A stretch of 64,000 nucleotides of DNA from the NCBI GenBank assembly GCA_021404785.1, contig QWHH01000016.1, forward strand, positions 1 through 64,000. Direction: 5' to 3'. Position numbers and translations under genes: made by a program. Origin of the DNA: Lysobacterales bacterium PRO7. GTDB lineage: Bacteria > Pseudomonadota > Gammaproteobacteria > Xanthomonadales > Rhodanobacteraceae. Under the pieces are notes generated by a model. That model was not told the origin of the DNA and searched no databases. It saw only the letters and a program-made list of their open reading frames with translations. This document shows positions 9,114-16,924 of the stretch, in pieces (position 1 is the first letter of the stretch; every line of letters starts with the position of its first letter).

Positions 9114-9548
9114 ATGCGTCTGAATACACTCAAACCGGCCAAGGGATCGCGTAAGGTACGCGTGCGCGTGGGTCGCGGCATGGGCTCGGGTCTTGGCAAG
9201 ACCGCAGGTCGCGGCCACAAGGGCCAGTTCGCGCGTACCGGCAAGGGCAAGGTCAAGCCGGGATTCGAGGGCGGCCAGATGCCGATGCAGCGCCGTCTGC
9301 CGAAAGTCGGCTTCCGCTCGAAGCTCGCGCGCGATACGTCCGCAGTGCTGCTGTACAAGCTCGATTCGATCAAGGGCGATGCGATTGATTTCGCCGCACT
9401 GAAGACGGCCGGTCTCATCGACACGCGCGCGATCCGCGCCAAGGTCGTCAAGAAGGGCGAGATCAAGCGCGCGGTCAAGCTCAAGGGCGTGGCCGCCACC
9501 GCCGGCGCCAAGGCGGCGATCATTGCCGCCGGCGGCAGCGTGGAGTAA
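9114..9548 (+). CDS. rplO: 50S ribosomal protein L15
   Basis: 144 residues starting MRLNTLKPAKGSRK, with the glycine- and arginine-rich stretch GRGMGSGLGKTAGRGHKGQ that is the hallmark of L15. It is a late-assembly protein of the large subunit. TGGAG about eight bases before ATG 9114 is the ribosome-binding site. secY follows three bases after the stop. Confidence 0.97.
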   Translation: MRLNTLKPAKGSRKVRVRVGRGMGSGLGKTAGRGHKGQFARTGKGKVKPGFEGGQMPMQRRLPKVGFRSKLARDTSAVLLYKLDSIKGDAIDFAALKTAGLIDTRAIRAKVVKKGEIKRAVKLKGVAATAGAKAAIIAAGGSVE

Positions 9549-9551
9549 TCA

Positions 9552-10895
9552 GTGGCAACGCCTACCCAGTCGTCCTCCGGCGGTTTGCTTGGCAATCTTG
9601 GCAAGCTGACCGAGCTCAAGCAGCGCATCCTGTTCGTGATTGGCGCGCTGTTCGTGTTTCGACTCGGTTCGTTCATTCCGGTTCCGGGCGTCAACTCGGA
9701 CGCCATGACGAAGCTGATCGAAGGACAAGGTGGCGGCCTGGTGGACATGTTCAACATGTTCTCCGGTGGCGCTCTGGCGCGCTTCTCGCTGTTTGCCCTC
9801 GGCGTCGTGCCCTATATTTCTGCATCGATCATCGTGCAGATGTTCGGCTCGGTCATTCCGAGCTGGGCGGCGATGCGCAAGGAAGGCGAGTCCGGCCGGC
9901 GCAAGCTCACCCAGTACACCCGCTTCGGCACGATCGGTCTGGCTGCATTCCAGGCATTTGGCATCGCCACCATGTTGCAGCACCAGGCTGGCGTGGTTTA
10001 TGCGCCGGGCCCAAGTTTCATCTTCACCGCGATGGTAGGCCTCACCGCCGGCACCATGTTCCTGATGTGGCTGGGTGAGCAGATCACCGAGCGCGGCATC
10101 GGCAACGGCATCTCGCTGTTGATCTTCGCCGGCATCGTCGCCGGCCTGCCGAGCGCGGTCACGCGCACGCTGGAAATGTCGCAGCAGGGTGAAATCAGCC
10201 CGATGCGCGTGTTGGTCATTCTCGTGCTTGTGCTCGCGGTCACCGCATTCGTCGTGTTCATGGAGCGCGGCCAACGCCGCATTACGGTGAACTACGCACG
10301 CCGCCAGGGCGGTTCGCGCGCCTACATGAACCAGAGTTCGCACCTGCCGCTGAAGATCAACATGTCGGGCGTGATCCCGCCGATCTTCGCCTCGTCGCTG
10401 ATCCTGTTCCCGGCCACCGCCTCGTCGTGGTTTTCCAACGGCGCGGACATCCGCTGGCTGCAGCAGATCACCGCGGCGCTGAATCCGGGTGAGCCGCTGT
10501 ATGAAATCCTGTACGGCGCGATGATCATCATCTTCGCGTTCTTCTATACCGCATTGGTGTTCAACTCGAACGAGACGGCGGACAATCTGAAGAAGTCCGG
10601 CGCCCTGGTGCCAGGCATCCGCCCGGGCCGCGCCACCGCCGAGTACATCGACGGCGTGTTGACCCGGTTGACTGGCGCTGGCGCGATCTACCTCGTCGCA
10701 GTGTGCCTGATTCCGACCCTGTTGCAGCAGAACTGGCATGTCCCGTTCTATTTCGGCGGGACCTCGCTTCTGATCGTGGTCGTGGTGGTTATGGATTTCA
10801 CCGCCCAGGTTCAGGCGCACCTGGTGTCGCATCAGTACGAAAGCCTGCTCAAGAAGGCCAACCTCAAGGGGTATGGCCGAGGTGGCGGTCGCTGA
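9552..10895 (+). CDS. secY: Protein translocase subunit SecY
   Basis: 447 residues, predicted to span the inner membrane ten times as the channel of the Sec translocon with SecE and SecG. The plug and first-helix region ([12 protein letters not shown]) and the [15 protein letters not shown] segment are family signatures. The start codon is GTG at 9552 with GGAG six bases upstream, inside the end of rplO. It is the last gene of the spc cluster here; the usual next gene rpmJ is absent. Confidence 0.98.
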   Translation: MATPTQSSSGGLLGNLGKLTELKQRILFVIGALFVFRLGSFIPVPGVNSDAMTKLIEGQGGGLVDMFNMFSGGALARFSLFALGVVPYISASIIVQMFGSVIPSWAAMRKEGESGRRKLTQYTRFGTIGLAAFQAFGIATMLQHQAGVVYAPGPSFIFTAMVGLTAGTMFLMWLGEQITERGIGNGISLLIFAGIVAGLPSAVTRTLEMSQQGEISPMRVLVILVLVLAVTAFVVFMERGQRRITVNYARRQGGSRAYMNQSSHLPLKINMSGVIPPIFASSLILFPATASSWFSNGADIRWLQQITAALNPGEPLYEILYGAMIIIFAFFYTALVFNSNETADNLKKSGALVPGIRPGRATAEYIDGVLTRLTGAGAIYLVAVCLIPTLLQQNWHVPFYFGGTSLLIVVVVVMDFTAQVQAHLVSHQYESLLKKANLKGYGRGGGR

Positions 10896-10918
10896 GGCCG
10901 CCCGGGTTGCTGGACGCT

Positions 10919-10946
10919 TTGATAACGTTGCAAATAAGGTTATAAT
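10919..10946 (+). promoter_or_regulatory. Strong sigma-70-like promoter for the alpha cluster (rpsM)
   Basis: TTGATA at 10919-10924 and TATAAT at 10941-10946 are 16 bases apart, close to consensus. A start near 10953 would give a leader of about 45 bases before rpsM. That leader holds a small hairpin, GCGCA (10959-10963) with TGCGC (10968-10972). In Escherichia coli S4 represses this operon through its leader; whether this leader does the same cannot be seen. Confidence 0.7.
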
Positions 10947-10997
10947 TCACGGTTCACTGCGCATTTTTGCGCGGAAGCCGCTTTCGGAGACAACAAG

Positions 10998-11357
10998 ATG
11001 GCGCGTATTGCGGGTGTCAATTTGCCGGTGCAGAAGCATGTCGTGATCGGCTTGCAGAGCATTTTCGGCATCGGGCGTGCTCGATCCAGGCACGTGTGCG
11101 TGGCGGCGGGAGTCGATCCCGCGACCAAGATCAAGGAGCTGACCGAAGGCCAGATTGAAAAGCTGCGCACTGAAGTCGCCAAGTACACGGTCGAGGGCGA
11201 CCTGCGCCGCGAGAACGGCATGGCGATCAAGCGCCTGATCGACCTTGGCACCTATCGCGGCCTGCGTCATCGCCGCGGCCTGCCGGTGCGCGGCCAGCGC
11301 ACGCGCACGAACGCACGCACCCGCAAGGGTCCGCGCCGCGCGATCAAGAAGAACTGA
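10998..11357 (+). CDS. rpsM: 30S ribosomal protein S13
   Basis: 119 residues beginning [20 protein letters not shown]13 forms intersubunit bridges from the 30S head. The C-terminal [21 protein letters not shown] basic tail contacts P-site tRNA. CGGAG about nine bases ahead of ATG 10998 is the ribosome-binding site. It is the first gene of the alpha cluster and directly follows a strong promoter rather than rpmJ. Confidence 0.98.
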   Translation: MARIAGVNLPVQKHVVIGLQSIFGIGRARSRHVCVAAGVDPATKIKELTEGQIEKLRTEVAKYTVEGDLRRENGMAIKRLIDLGTYRGLRHRRGLPVRGQRTRTNARTRKGPRRAIKKN

Positions 11358-11415
11358 CGTATTTATTTTGCCGGAACGCGAGGTGCATCCCGGCAGATCA
11401 CCTAAGCTCCACATT

Positions 11416-11429
11416 TTCGGAAATCCGAA
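11416..11429 (+). repeat. Small hairpin just ahead of rpsK
   Basis: TTCGGA (11416-11421) and TCCGAA (11424-11429) form a perfect six-base stem ending three bases before the rpsK ATG. The only purine-rich run that could act as a ribosome-binding site (GGAAA) lies within this stem. Folding could therefore reduce rpsK initiation, but this is inference only. Confidence 0.4.
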
Positions 11430-11432
11430 CTC

Positions 11433-11828
11433 ATGAATAAACCGGTCGCTGCCGTAAAGACCAAGAAGAAGGCCAAGCGCGTCGTCACTGACGGCGTCGT
11501 GCATGTGCAGGCTTCGTTCAACAACACCGTCGTGACGATCACCGATCGCCAGGGCAACGCGCTGTCGTGGGCGACTGCCGGCGGCGCGGGGTTCCGCGGT
11601 TCGCGCAAGTCCACCCCGTTCGCGGCTCAGGTCGCGGCCGAGAAAGCCGGGCGCGTGGCCGCCGAATACGGCGTCAAGACCGTGGAAGTTCGCATCAAGG
11701 GTCCGGGCCCGGGCCGCGAATCGGCCGTGCGTTCGTTGAACGCGCTGGGCATCAAGGTCACCAACATCATCGACGTCACGCCGATTCCGCACAACGGCTG
11801 CCGTCCGCCGAAGCGTCGTAGAGTCTAA
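11433..11828 (+). CDS. rpsK: 30S ribosomal protein S11
   Basis: 131 residues with the core [19 protein letters not shown] and the C-terminal [17 protein letters not shown]11 lines the platform near the E site and mRNA exit. The N-terminus carries a short lysine-rich extension (KTKKKAKR). The gene sits between rpsM and rpsD in the normal alpha order. Confidence 0.98.
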   Translation: MNKPVAAVKTKKKAKRVVTDGVVHVQASFNNTVVTITDRQGNALSWATAGGAGFRGSRKSTPFAAQVAAEKAGRVAAEYGVKTVEVRIKGPGPGRESAVRSLNALGIKVTNIIDVTPIPHNGCRPPKRRRV

Positions 11829-11862
11829 TTTTTGCAATCGTCCTGATCGCTTGAATCACAAA

Positions 11863-11880
11863 CCGGCCATCCGTGGCCGG
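11863..11880 (+). repeat. Hairpin between rpsK and rpsD
   Basis: CCGGCCA (11863-11869) pairs with TGGCCGG (11874-11880) around TCCG. It lies 17 bases ahead of the rpsD start. No T-run follows, so a terminator is unlikely; pausing or mRNA protection is possible. Confidence 0.45.
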
Positions 11881-11897
11881 ACTTCTGGAAAGAGAAC

Positions 11898-12539
11898 ATG
11901 GCTCGTTATATTGGTCCCAAACTCAAGCTGTCCTGCCGCGAAGGCGCCGACCTGTCCCTGAAGAGCCCGGCGCGCGCGATCGAATCCAAGTGCAAGAAAT
12001 TCGAGAAGCTGCAGAAACCTGGCCAGCATGGCGCCGCCGCCGGCAAGAAAGGACGCCTGTCCGATTACGCCGTGCAGTTGCGCGAGAAGCAGAAGGTCAA
12101 GCGCATCTACGGTCTGCTCGAACGCCAGTTTGGCAATTACTACGTCAAGGCGTCGCGCCTGAAGGGCAACACCGGCGAGAACCTGTTGCGCATGCTCGAA
12201 GGGCGCCTGGACAACATCGTCTATCGCATGGGCTTCGCGGTCACGCGCGCGCAGGCGCGCCAGCTGGTCTCGCACAAGGCGATCGAGGTCAACGGCAAGA
12301 AGGTCAACCTGCCGTCGTACCAGGTCAAGGCTGGCGACCAGATCGTCATCGCCGAGAAATCACGCGGCCAGTTGCGCGTCACCGAAGCGCTGAACCTTTC
12401 GCAACAGATGGATCTGGCGCCGAGCTGGATCGAAGTCGACGCGAAAAAGTTCGTCGGCACGCTGAAAGCGTTGCCGGAGCGCTCGGATCTACCCAGCGAC
12501 ATCAACGAAAGCCTGATCGTCGAGTTGTATTCGAAGTAA
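11898..12539 (+). CDS. rpsD: 30S ribosomal protein S4
   Basis: 213 residues, slightly longer than the 206 of Escherichia coli. S4 starts 16S rRNA folding and in many bacteria represses the alpha operon. The N-terminal zinc-type cysteines are not kept (LKLSCRE), so this is a zinc-free S4. The S4 RNA-binding domain includes [32 protein letters not shown] before ATG 11898 is the ribosome-binding site. Confidence 0.97.
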   Translation: MARYIGPKLKLSCREGADLSLKSPARAIESKCKKFEKLQKPGQHGAAAGKKGRLSDYAVQLREKQKVKRIYGLLERQFGNYYVKASRLKGNTGENLLRMLEGRLDNIVYRMGFAVTRAQARQLVSHKAIEVNGKKVNLPSYQVKAGDQIVIAEKSRGQLRVTEALNLSQQMDLAPSWIEVDAKKFVGTLKALPERSDLPSDINESLIVELYSK

Positions 12540-12549
12540 TCGTTCCGCT

Positions 12550-12574
12550 GCGCCGGCAGGGATTTTGCCGGCGC
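12550..12574 (+). repeat. Perfect 9-bp hairpin between rpsD and rpoA
   Basis: GCGCCGGCA (12550-12558) pairs with TGCCGGCGC (12566-12574) around a seven-base loop. It lies in a 134-base gap that is otherwise featureless to my eye apart from the rpoA ribosome-binding site (TTGGAGAG) near 12660. No T-run follows, so complete termination is unlikely; it may set the S4-to-alpha ratio or mark an RNA processing site. Confidence 0.5.
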
Positions 12575-12673
12575 GTCAATCGTGGCGCGGCCCGACCGCG
12601 ACCGGTGGCGAAAAAAACCGTGGCAGGATGCCCGGCCTTGCACCTCATCACACAACTTTGGAGAGCGTAGTCC

Positions 12674-13672
12674 ATGGCACAGTCGCCTACTACCATCCTG
12701 CGTCCGCGCGGCCTGAATGTCGAACGTACCGGCGCCAATCGCGCCCGCGTCGTCGTCGAGCCGCTCGAGCGTGGTTTCGGCCATACCCTCGGCAATGCGC
12801 TGCGGCGCGTACTGCTGTCGTCGATACCCGGCGCCGCGGTCATCGAAGTCGAAATCGACGGCGTGTTGCACGAATACACGACGCTTGAAGGCTTGCAGGA
12901 GGACGTGATCGAAGTCCTGCTCAACTTCAAGGATGTCGCGATCCGCCTGCACAACCTTGACGAGACCACTGTCACCTTGTCGAAGAAGGGCAAGGGCGTG
13001 GTTACCGCCGGCGACATCAAGGTCGATCACAACGTCGAGATCCTGAACCCGGATCACGTGCTGTGCCACCTGACCAAGGACATCGCGCTGAACATGCGCA
13101 TCAAGATCGCGCGTGGCGTCGGTTACGTGCCGGCCACCGCTCGTCGTCGTCCGGACGAGGAATCGCGTCCGATCGGCCGCCTGCAGCTTGACGCGTCGTT
13201 CTGCCCGGTGCGCCGCGTGGCGTATGAAGTAGACAGTGCGCGCGTCGAACAGCGCACCGACCTGGACAAGCTCATTCTCGACATTGAGACGAACGGCACG
13301 ATCGACGCCGAGGAAGCGGTGCGCAAGTCTGCCGAAATTCTTATGGATCAGCTGACCGTGTTCGGCGATTTCAGCCGTCGCGAAACCACCGATGCGAAAG
13401 CCGAGAAGTCTGGCGTGGATCCGGTGCTGCTGCGCCCGATCGACGATCTCGAACTGACCGTGCGTTCGGCGAATTGCCTGAAGGCCGAGAGCATCTATTA
13501 CATCGGCGACCTGGTGCAGCGCACCGAGGTCGAATTGCTCAAGACCCCGAACCTGGGCAAGAAGTCGCTCACCGAGATCAAGGACGTACTCGGCGCGCGT
13601 GGCTTGTCGCTCGGCACGAAGCTGGAAAACTGGCCGCCGACAGGGCTGTCTTCCGGCATGCAGATGAATTGA
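12674..13672 (+). CDS. rpoA: DNA-directed RNA polymerase alpha subunit
   Basis: 332 residues. The N-terminal domain (about 1-235) assembles RNA polymerase, shown by [18 protein letters not shown]. After a linker the C-terminal domain (about 250-325) binds UP elements and activators; the key helix is visible as [17 protein letters not shown], with the equivalent of Arg265. TTGGAG precedes ATG 12674. A terminator-like hairpin follows the stop, so most transcription may end before rplQ. Confidence 0.98.
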   Translation: MAQSPTTILRPRGLNVERTGANRARVVVEPLERGFGHTLGNALRRVLLSSIPGAAVIEVEIDGVLHEYTTLEGLQEDVIEVLLNFKDVAIRLHNLDETTVTLSKKGKGVVTAGDIKVDHNVEILNPDHVLCHLTKDIALNMRIKIARGVGYVPATARRRPDEESRPIGRLQLDASFCPVRRVAYEVDSARVEQRTDLDKLILDIETNGTIDAEEAVRKSAEILMDQLTVFGDFSRRETTDAKAEKSGVDPVLLRPIDDLELTVRSANCLKAESIYYIGDLVQRTEVELLKTPNLGKKSLTEIKDVLGARGLSLGTKLENWPPTGLSSGMQMN

Positions 13673-13689
13673 TCGTCTTGTTGAAAAGT

Positions 13690-13711
13690 GCAGGCAGGAT
13701 GCCCGCTTTTT
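13690..13711 (+). terminator. Intrinsic terminator after rpoA
   Basis: GCAGGCA (13690-13696) and TGCCCGC (13700-13706) form a seven-pair stem with one mismatch around GGA, followed directly by TTTTT. It would end most of the alpha transcript ahead of rplQ. Confidence 0.6.
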
Positions 13712-13718
13712 GATCCTC

Positions 13719-13736
13719 GCGATCATGGATGATCGC
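13719..13736 (+). repeat. Short perfect palindrome in the rpoA-rplQ gap
   Basis: GCGATCAT (13719-13726) and ATGATCGC (13729-13736) are perfect complements separated by GG. The site lies between the rpoA terminator and the larger operator-like palindrome. It could be a protein-binding site or a hairpin; nothing identifies its partner. Confidence 0.4.
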
Positions 13737-13780
13737 AAAGGCAACTAACGAGGGCACTGTCCTCGCGAACTGAAAGTTCA

Positions 13781-13806
13781 CGTTTTCCGGAATTGTCCGG
13801 AAAACG
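13781..13806 (+). promoter_or_regulatory. Perfect 11-bp inverted repeat overlapping the rplQ promoter
   Basis: CGTTTTCCGGA (13781-13791) and TCCGGAAAACG (13796-13806) are exact complements around ATTG. Candidate -10 boxes, TACAAT (13808-13813) and TATAAA (13814-13819), lie immediately downstream, so the repeat covers the -35 region. It looks like an operator, or a hairpin if transcribed from further upstream. No T-run follows. Confidence 0.55.
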
Positions 13807-13839
13807 CTACAATTATAAAGTTATACAAAGGAATTACCT

Positions 13840-14223
13840 ATGCGTCACATGAAATCCGGGCGTGCCTTGAGCCGCACATCGAGCCACCGTGAAGCCATGT
13901 TCAAGAACATGGCGGCGTCGCTGATCAAGCACGAACTGATCCGCACCACCCTGCCAAAAGCCAAGGAATTGCGCCGCGTCGCCGAGCCGCTGATCACGCT
14001 GGCCAAGGCCGATTCCGTTGCCAACCGCCGCCTCGCGTTTGCGCGCCTGCGCGACAAGGTCGCGGTTGGCAAGCTGTTCGTCGAACTCGGTCCGCGTTAC
14101 CGCGAACGCAAGGGCGGTTACCTGCGCATCCTCAAGTGCGGCATGCGTGACGGCGACAATGCGCCGATGGCCTATGTCGAACTGGTGGATCGTCCGAAGC
14201 TCGAAACCGAAGCGACGGAGTAA
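13840..14223 (+). CDS. rplQ: 50S ribosomal protein L17
   Basis: 127 residues, the Escherichia coli length, beginning [21 protein letters not shown]17 sits near the exit tunnel. AAAGGAATT precedes ATG 13840. Unlike the usual arrangement a 167-base gap with a terminator-like hairpin, an operator-like palindrome and an AT-rich promoter region separates it from rpoA, so it may be transcribed on its own. A good terminator follows. Confidence 0.97.
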   Translation: MRHMKSGRALSRTSSHREAMFKNMAASLIKHELIRTTLPKAKELRRVAEPLITLAKADSVANRRLAFARLRDKVAVGKLFVELGPRYRERKGGYLRILKCGMRDGDNAPMAYVELVDRPKLETEATE

Positions 14224-14246
14224 TCCGCCTCGCAGAACCGAACACC

Positions 14247-14282
14247 AGGCCTCGGCGGGCGACTGCCGGGGCCTTTGTTTTT
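14247..14282 (+). terminator. Intrinsic terminator closing the ribosomal superoperon
   Basis: AGGCCTCGGC (14247-14256) pairs with GCCGGGGCCT (14265-14274) with one G-T wobble around an eight-base loop. A T-rich run interrupted by one G (TTGTTTTT) follows. This ends the rplQ transcript. Confidence 0.85.
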
Positions 14283-14325
14283 GGAACGCAGGCGCTTGCG
14301 CGCTGTCTGAGCTGCACCGTCCGAG

Positions 14326-14853
14326 ATGGGGTATCGCATGTTTAATCCGTTCCGCTGGCCGTTCCGCGCGCAATACTTCGCCGGATTCATTGCCTGCATT
14401 GCATTGCTCGCCTATGCGTATTTCGTGCAATTCCAGCTCGGCATTGAGCCGTGTCCGCTGTGCATTTTCCAGCGCCTGGCGTTCATCGCCATGGGCCTCG
14501 TCTTTCTCGCCGGCGCCATCCACGGCCCGCGCGCAACCGGGCGCCGGGGCTATGGCCTGTTTGTGCTGCTTGCGGCGGCGGTGGGCGCGGGTATCGCGAT
14601 CTACCACATGTGGGTGCAGCACGTGGGCCCGGATCCGATGGCCGGCTGCACGCCGGGCTGGAATTACATGGTCGAGAATTATTCGCTCAAGTACGCGTGG
14701 TCAAAGACGATCGAGCATGCCTTTACCGGCCACGCCGATTGCGGCCAGGTCAACTGGACGTTCCTCGGTCTGGCCATGCCATTCTGGACGCTTGTCAGTT
14801 ACGTCGTGCTCGGCGCGGGCGCGGTGTGGGCGGGATTCCGTCGGCGCAATTGA
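14326..14853 (+). CDS. dsbB: Disulfide bond formation protein DsbB
   Basis: 175 residues with four predicted membrane helices. DsbB re-oxidises periplasmic DsbA and passes electrons to quinone. The two periplasmic cysteine pairs are present: C43 and C46 (PCPLC) and C108 and C139. The arginine following the first pair (IFQR) is the usual quinone-site residue. Start is ATG 14326; an in-frame ATG at 14338 is possible. It stands alone after the rplQ terminator. Confidence 0.95.
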   Translation: MGYRMFNPFRWPFRAQYFAGFIACIALLAYAYFVQFQLGIEPCPLCIFQRLAFIAMGLVFLAGAIHGPRATGRRGYGLFVLLAAAVGAGIAIYHMWVQHVGPDPMAGCTPGWNYMVENYSLKYAWSKTIEHAFTGHADCGQVNWTFLGLAMPFWTLVSYVVLGAGAVWAGFRRRN

Positions 14854-14864
14854 CGCCCCTGCGC

Positions 14865-14892
14865 TTGCAAGCCGGCACCGCTGTGGCATGAT
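14865..14892 (+). promoter_or_regulatory. Putative promoter for aroG
   Basis: TTGCAA (14865-14870) and CATGAT (14887-14892) are 16 bases apart. They lie just after the dsbB stop and about 25 bases ahead of the aroG start. A short inverted repeat GGCAT/ATGCC overlaps the -10 (14885-14900). Confidence 0.5.
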
Positions 14893-14917
14893 GGAATGCC
14901 GCAGCGCAGCATGAACG

Positions 14918-16309
14918 ATGCCGATGCAAGCCGACCCGCGCAACCTGACCGCCGTCCGCGAACCCTGTGACTGGGCGCCGGATTCGTGGCAACGCAAGCC
15001 GGCGGTGCAGCAGCCATCGTATCCGGACGCCGATGCGCTTGCCGCCGCACTCAAGCAGTTGCATGCACTGCCGCCGCTGGTGACTTCGTGGGAAGTCCTC
15101 GCGCTCAAACGCAAGCTGGCTGACGCCGCCGAGGGCCGTTGCTTCCTGCTGCAGGGTGGCGATTGCGCCGAAAGTTTTGCGGACTGCACGTCGCCCATCA
15201 TCTCCAACCGCTTGAAGGTTCTGTTGCAGATGAGCCTGGTGCTGGTGCACGGGCTCAAGCTGCCGGTAGTGCGCATCGGCCGTTTCGCCGGCCAGTACGC
15301 CAAACCGCGTTCGACCGACACTGAAACCCGCGCTGGCGAAACCCTGCCTTGCTACCGCGGCGATATCGTCAATGCGCCGGAATTCACCGCCGACGCGCGG
15401 CGCCCCGATCCACGGCGTCTCATCGAAGCGCATTCGAAATCCGCGCTGACCATGAATTTCACCCGCGCCCTGATCGACGGCGGCTTCGCCGATCTGCATC
15501 ACCCGGAATACTGGGACCTGGCCTGGGTCGAGCATTCGCCGTTGCAGGACGAATACCGGCGCATGGTCGAGGCGATCGGCGATTCGGTGCGTTTCATGGA
15601 AACCCTGGCCGGTCAGATTGGCAGCTTCGGCAAAGTGGATTTCTATACTTCGCACGAGGCATTGCTGCTGCATTACGAACAGGCGCAGACGCGACAAGTG
15701 CCGCGTCAGTGGGGTTGGTTCAACCTGTCCACGCATTTCCCGTGGGTCGGCATGCGCACCGCGCAACTCGACGGCGCGCATGTCGAATATTGCCGTGGCA
15801 TCCGCAATCCGCTCGGACTCAAGGTCGGCCCCGGCGTGACGCCCGATGCGCTGCTGCGCACGCTCGACGCGCTCGATCCGGACAACGAGCCGGGCCGCAT
15901 CACCCTGATCCATCGCATGGGTGCGGCCGGCATTGAAGCCGCGTTGCCGCCGTTGCTGCAAGCCGTCAAGGCCCAAGGACGGCGCGTGTTATGGTGCTGC
16001 GATCCCATGCACGGCAACACCGAGGCGCTGACGAACGGCGTCAAGACGCGGCGGTTCGCAAACATCCGCGCCGAACTCGATGCCGCGTTCGACATCCACG
16101 CCGCGCAGGGTACACGTCTGGGTGGCGTGCATCTGGAACTGACCGGTGAGAACGTCACCGAATGCCTCGGCGGCGCGCGCGACCTGGCCGAATCCGATCT
16201 CGTCCGTGCTTACAAATCCACGGTCGATCCGCGCCTGAACTACGAACAGTCCCTGGAGCTGGCGATGCTGATCGTGCGCAAGCGCGGTTGTGCGACGTTG
16301 CACGCCTGA
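14918..16309 (+). CDS. aroG: 3-deoxy-D-arabino-heptulosonate 7-phosphate synthase, class II
   Basis: 463 residues. The enzyme condenses phosphoenolpyruvate and erythrose 4-phosphate, the first step of the shikimate pathway. It is the plant-type (class II) family: the metal cysteine C83 lies in LLQGGDCAESF, and RIGRFAGQYAKPRS, VLWCCDPMHGNT, GVHLELTGENVTECLGG and DPRLNYEQSLELA are all present. The start at 14918 has no strong ribosome-binding site; MQADPRN six bases later is an alternative. It converges with the next gene with one base between the stops. Confidence 0.95.
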   Translation: MPMQADPRNLTAVREPCDWAPDSWQRKPAVQQPSYPDADALAAALKQLHALPPLVTSWEVLALKRKLADAAEGRCFLLQGGDCAESFADCTSPIISNRLKVLLQMSLVLVHGLKLPVVRIGRFAGQYAKPRSTDTETRAGETLPCYRGDIVNAPEFTADARRPDPRRLIEAHSKSALTMNFTRALIDGGFADLHHPEYWDLAWVEHSPLQDEYRRMVEAIGDSVRFMETLAGQIGSFGKVDFYTSHEALLLHYEQAQTRQVPRQWGWFNLSTHFPWVGMRTAQLDGAHVEYCRGIRNPLGLKVGPGVTPDALLRTLDALDPDNEPGRITLIHRMGAAGIEAALPPLLQAVKAQGRRVLWCCDPMHGNTEALTNGVKTRRFANIRAELDAAFDIHAAQGTRLGGVHLELTGENVTECLGGARDLAESDLVRAYKSTVDPRLNYEQSLELAMLIVRKRGCATLHA

Positions 16310-16310
16310 G

Positions 16311-16871
16311 TCAGTGCGGCCATAACCAGCCGAACGTACCGGCCGTGATCAGCGCGTAGATCAGCCCGTCGATCATGTCCTTGGCCACCGCGCCCCACGG
16401 CTGGCCCCACCAGATACCCATGGGCAATGAGCCGAGACTGAAACCCATGAACGCTGCCGTGCCGACGATCTGGAAGGTGTGCAAATAGGGTGCGCCGGAT
16501 GGCAAGGCATGGATGCCGATGTATCCGGCGAACAACGCGATGATCAGGCAGAACACGAACCACAGTCCGAGCGACTTGCCCATGTTCGGCATGCCGCTTG
16601 CGCGCAGGATGATGAAGCCGACCGGGCCTTCCGTGAACCTGGCCTGCGCCGCGGGCTGTTTCATCTCCTCCATCTTGCACCACGGCAGCATGTACATGCC
16701 CGGCGCCGGATTGCCCTTGCGCACGGCCGCGCGGACCTCGTCCTCATTGGCAAAGCCATGGTAATCGGGCATGTGCCAGAATTTGAGCAGCATGTGCAGG
16801 ATGCTGCTGGCGATGAACACGAACACGCCGGACAGCAGGATCGGCAGCCACAATTGCGCGAGTGACACCAT
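16311..16871 (-). CDS. Conserved membrane protein of unknown function
   Basis: 186 residues. I do not recognise a named family. An N-terminal helix (LWLPILLSGVFVFIASSILH) is followed by a soluble loop with MPDYHGFANEDEVRAAVRKG and PGMYMLPWCK, then three further predicted helices up to the C-terminus (TFGWLWPH). The start ATG at 16871 has GGGGAG eight bases upstream. It is downstream of the EF-G paralogue on the same strand (53-base gap), so co-transcription is possible but a functional link is not shown. Confidence 0.8.
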   Translation of the reverse strand: MVSLAQLWLPILLSGVFVFIASSILHMLLKFWHMPDYHGFANEDEVRAAVRKGNPAPGMYMLPWCKMEEMKQPAAQARFTEGPVGFIILRASGMPNMGKSLGLWFVFCLIIALFAGYIGIHALPSGAPYLHTFQIVGTAAFMGFSLGSLPMGIWWGQPWGAVAKDMIDGLIYALITAGTFGWLWPH

Positions 16872-16924
16872 GACGTTTCTCCCCTTCGATTGGTTGGTAC
16901 GACGCGACTAAGACTTCGCTGACA

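Noticed and set aside
9549-10832. Long minus-strand frame opposite secY (427 codons)
   Set aside because: It is a shadow of the high-GC secY frame: Arg/His/Asp-rich, no recognisable motif, and the sense gene is certain.
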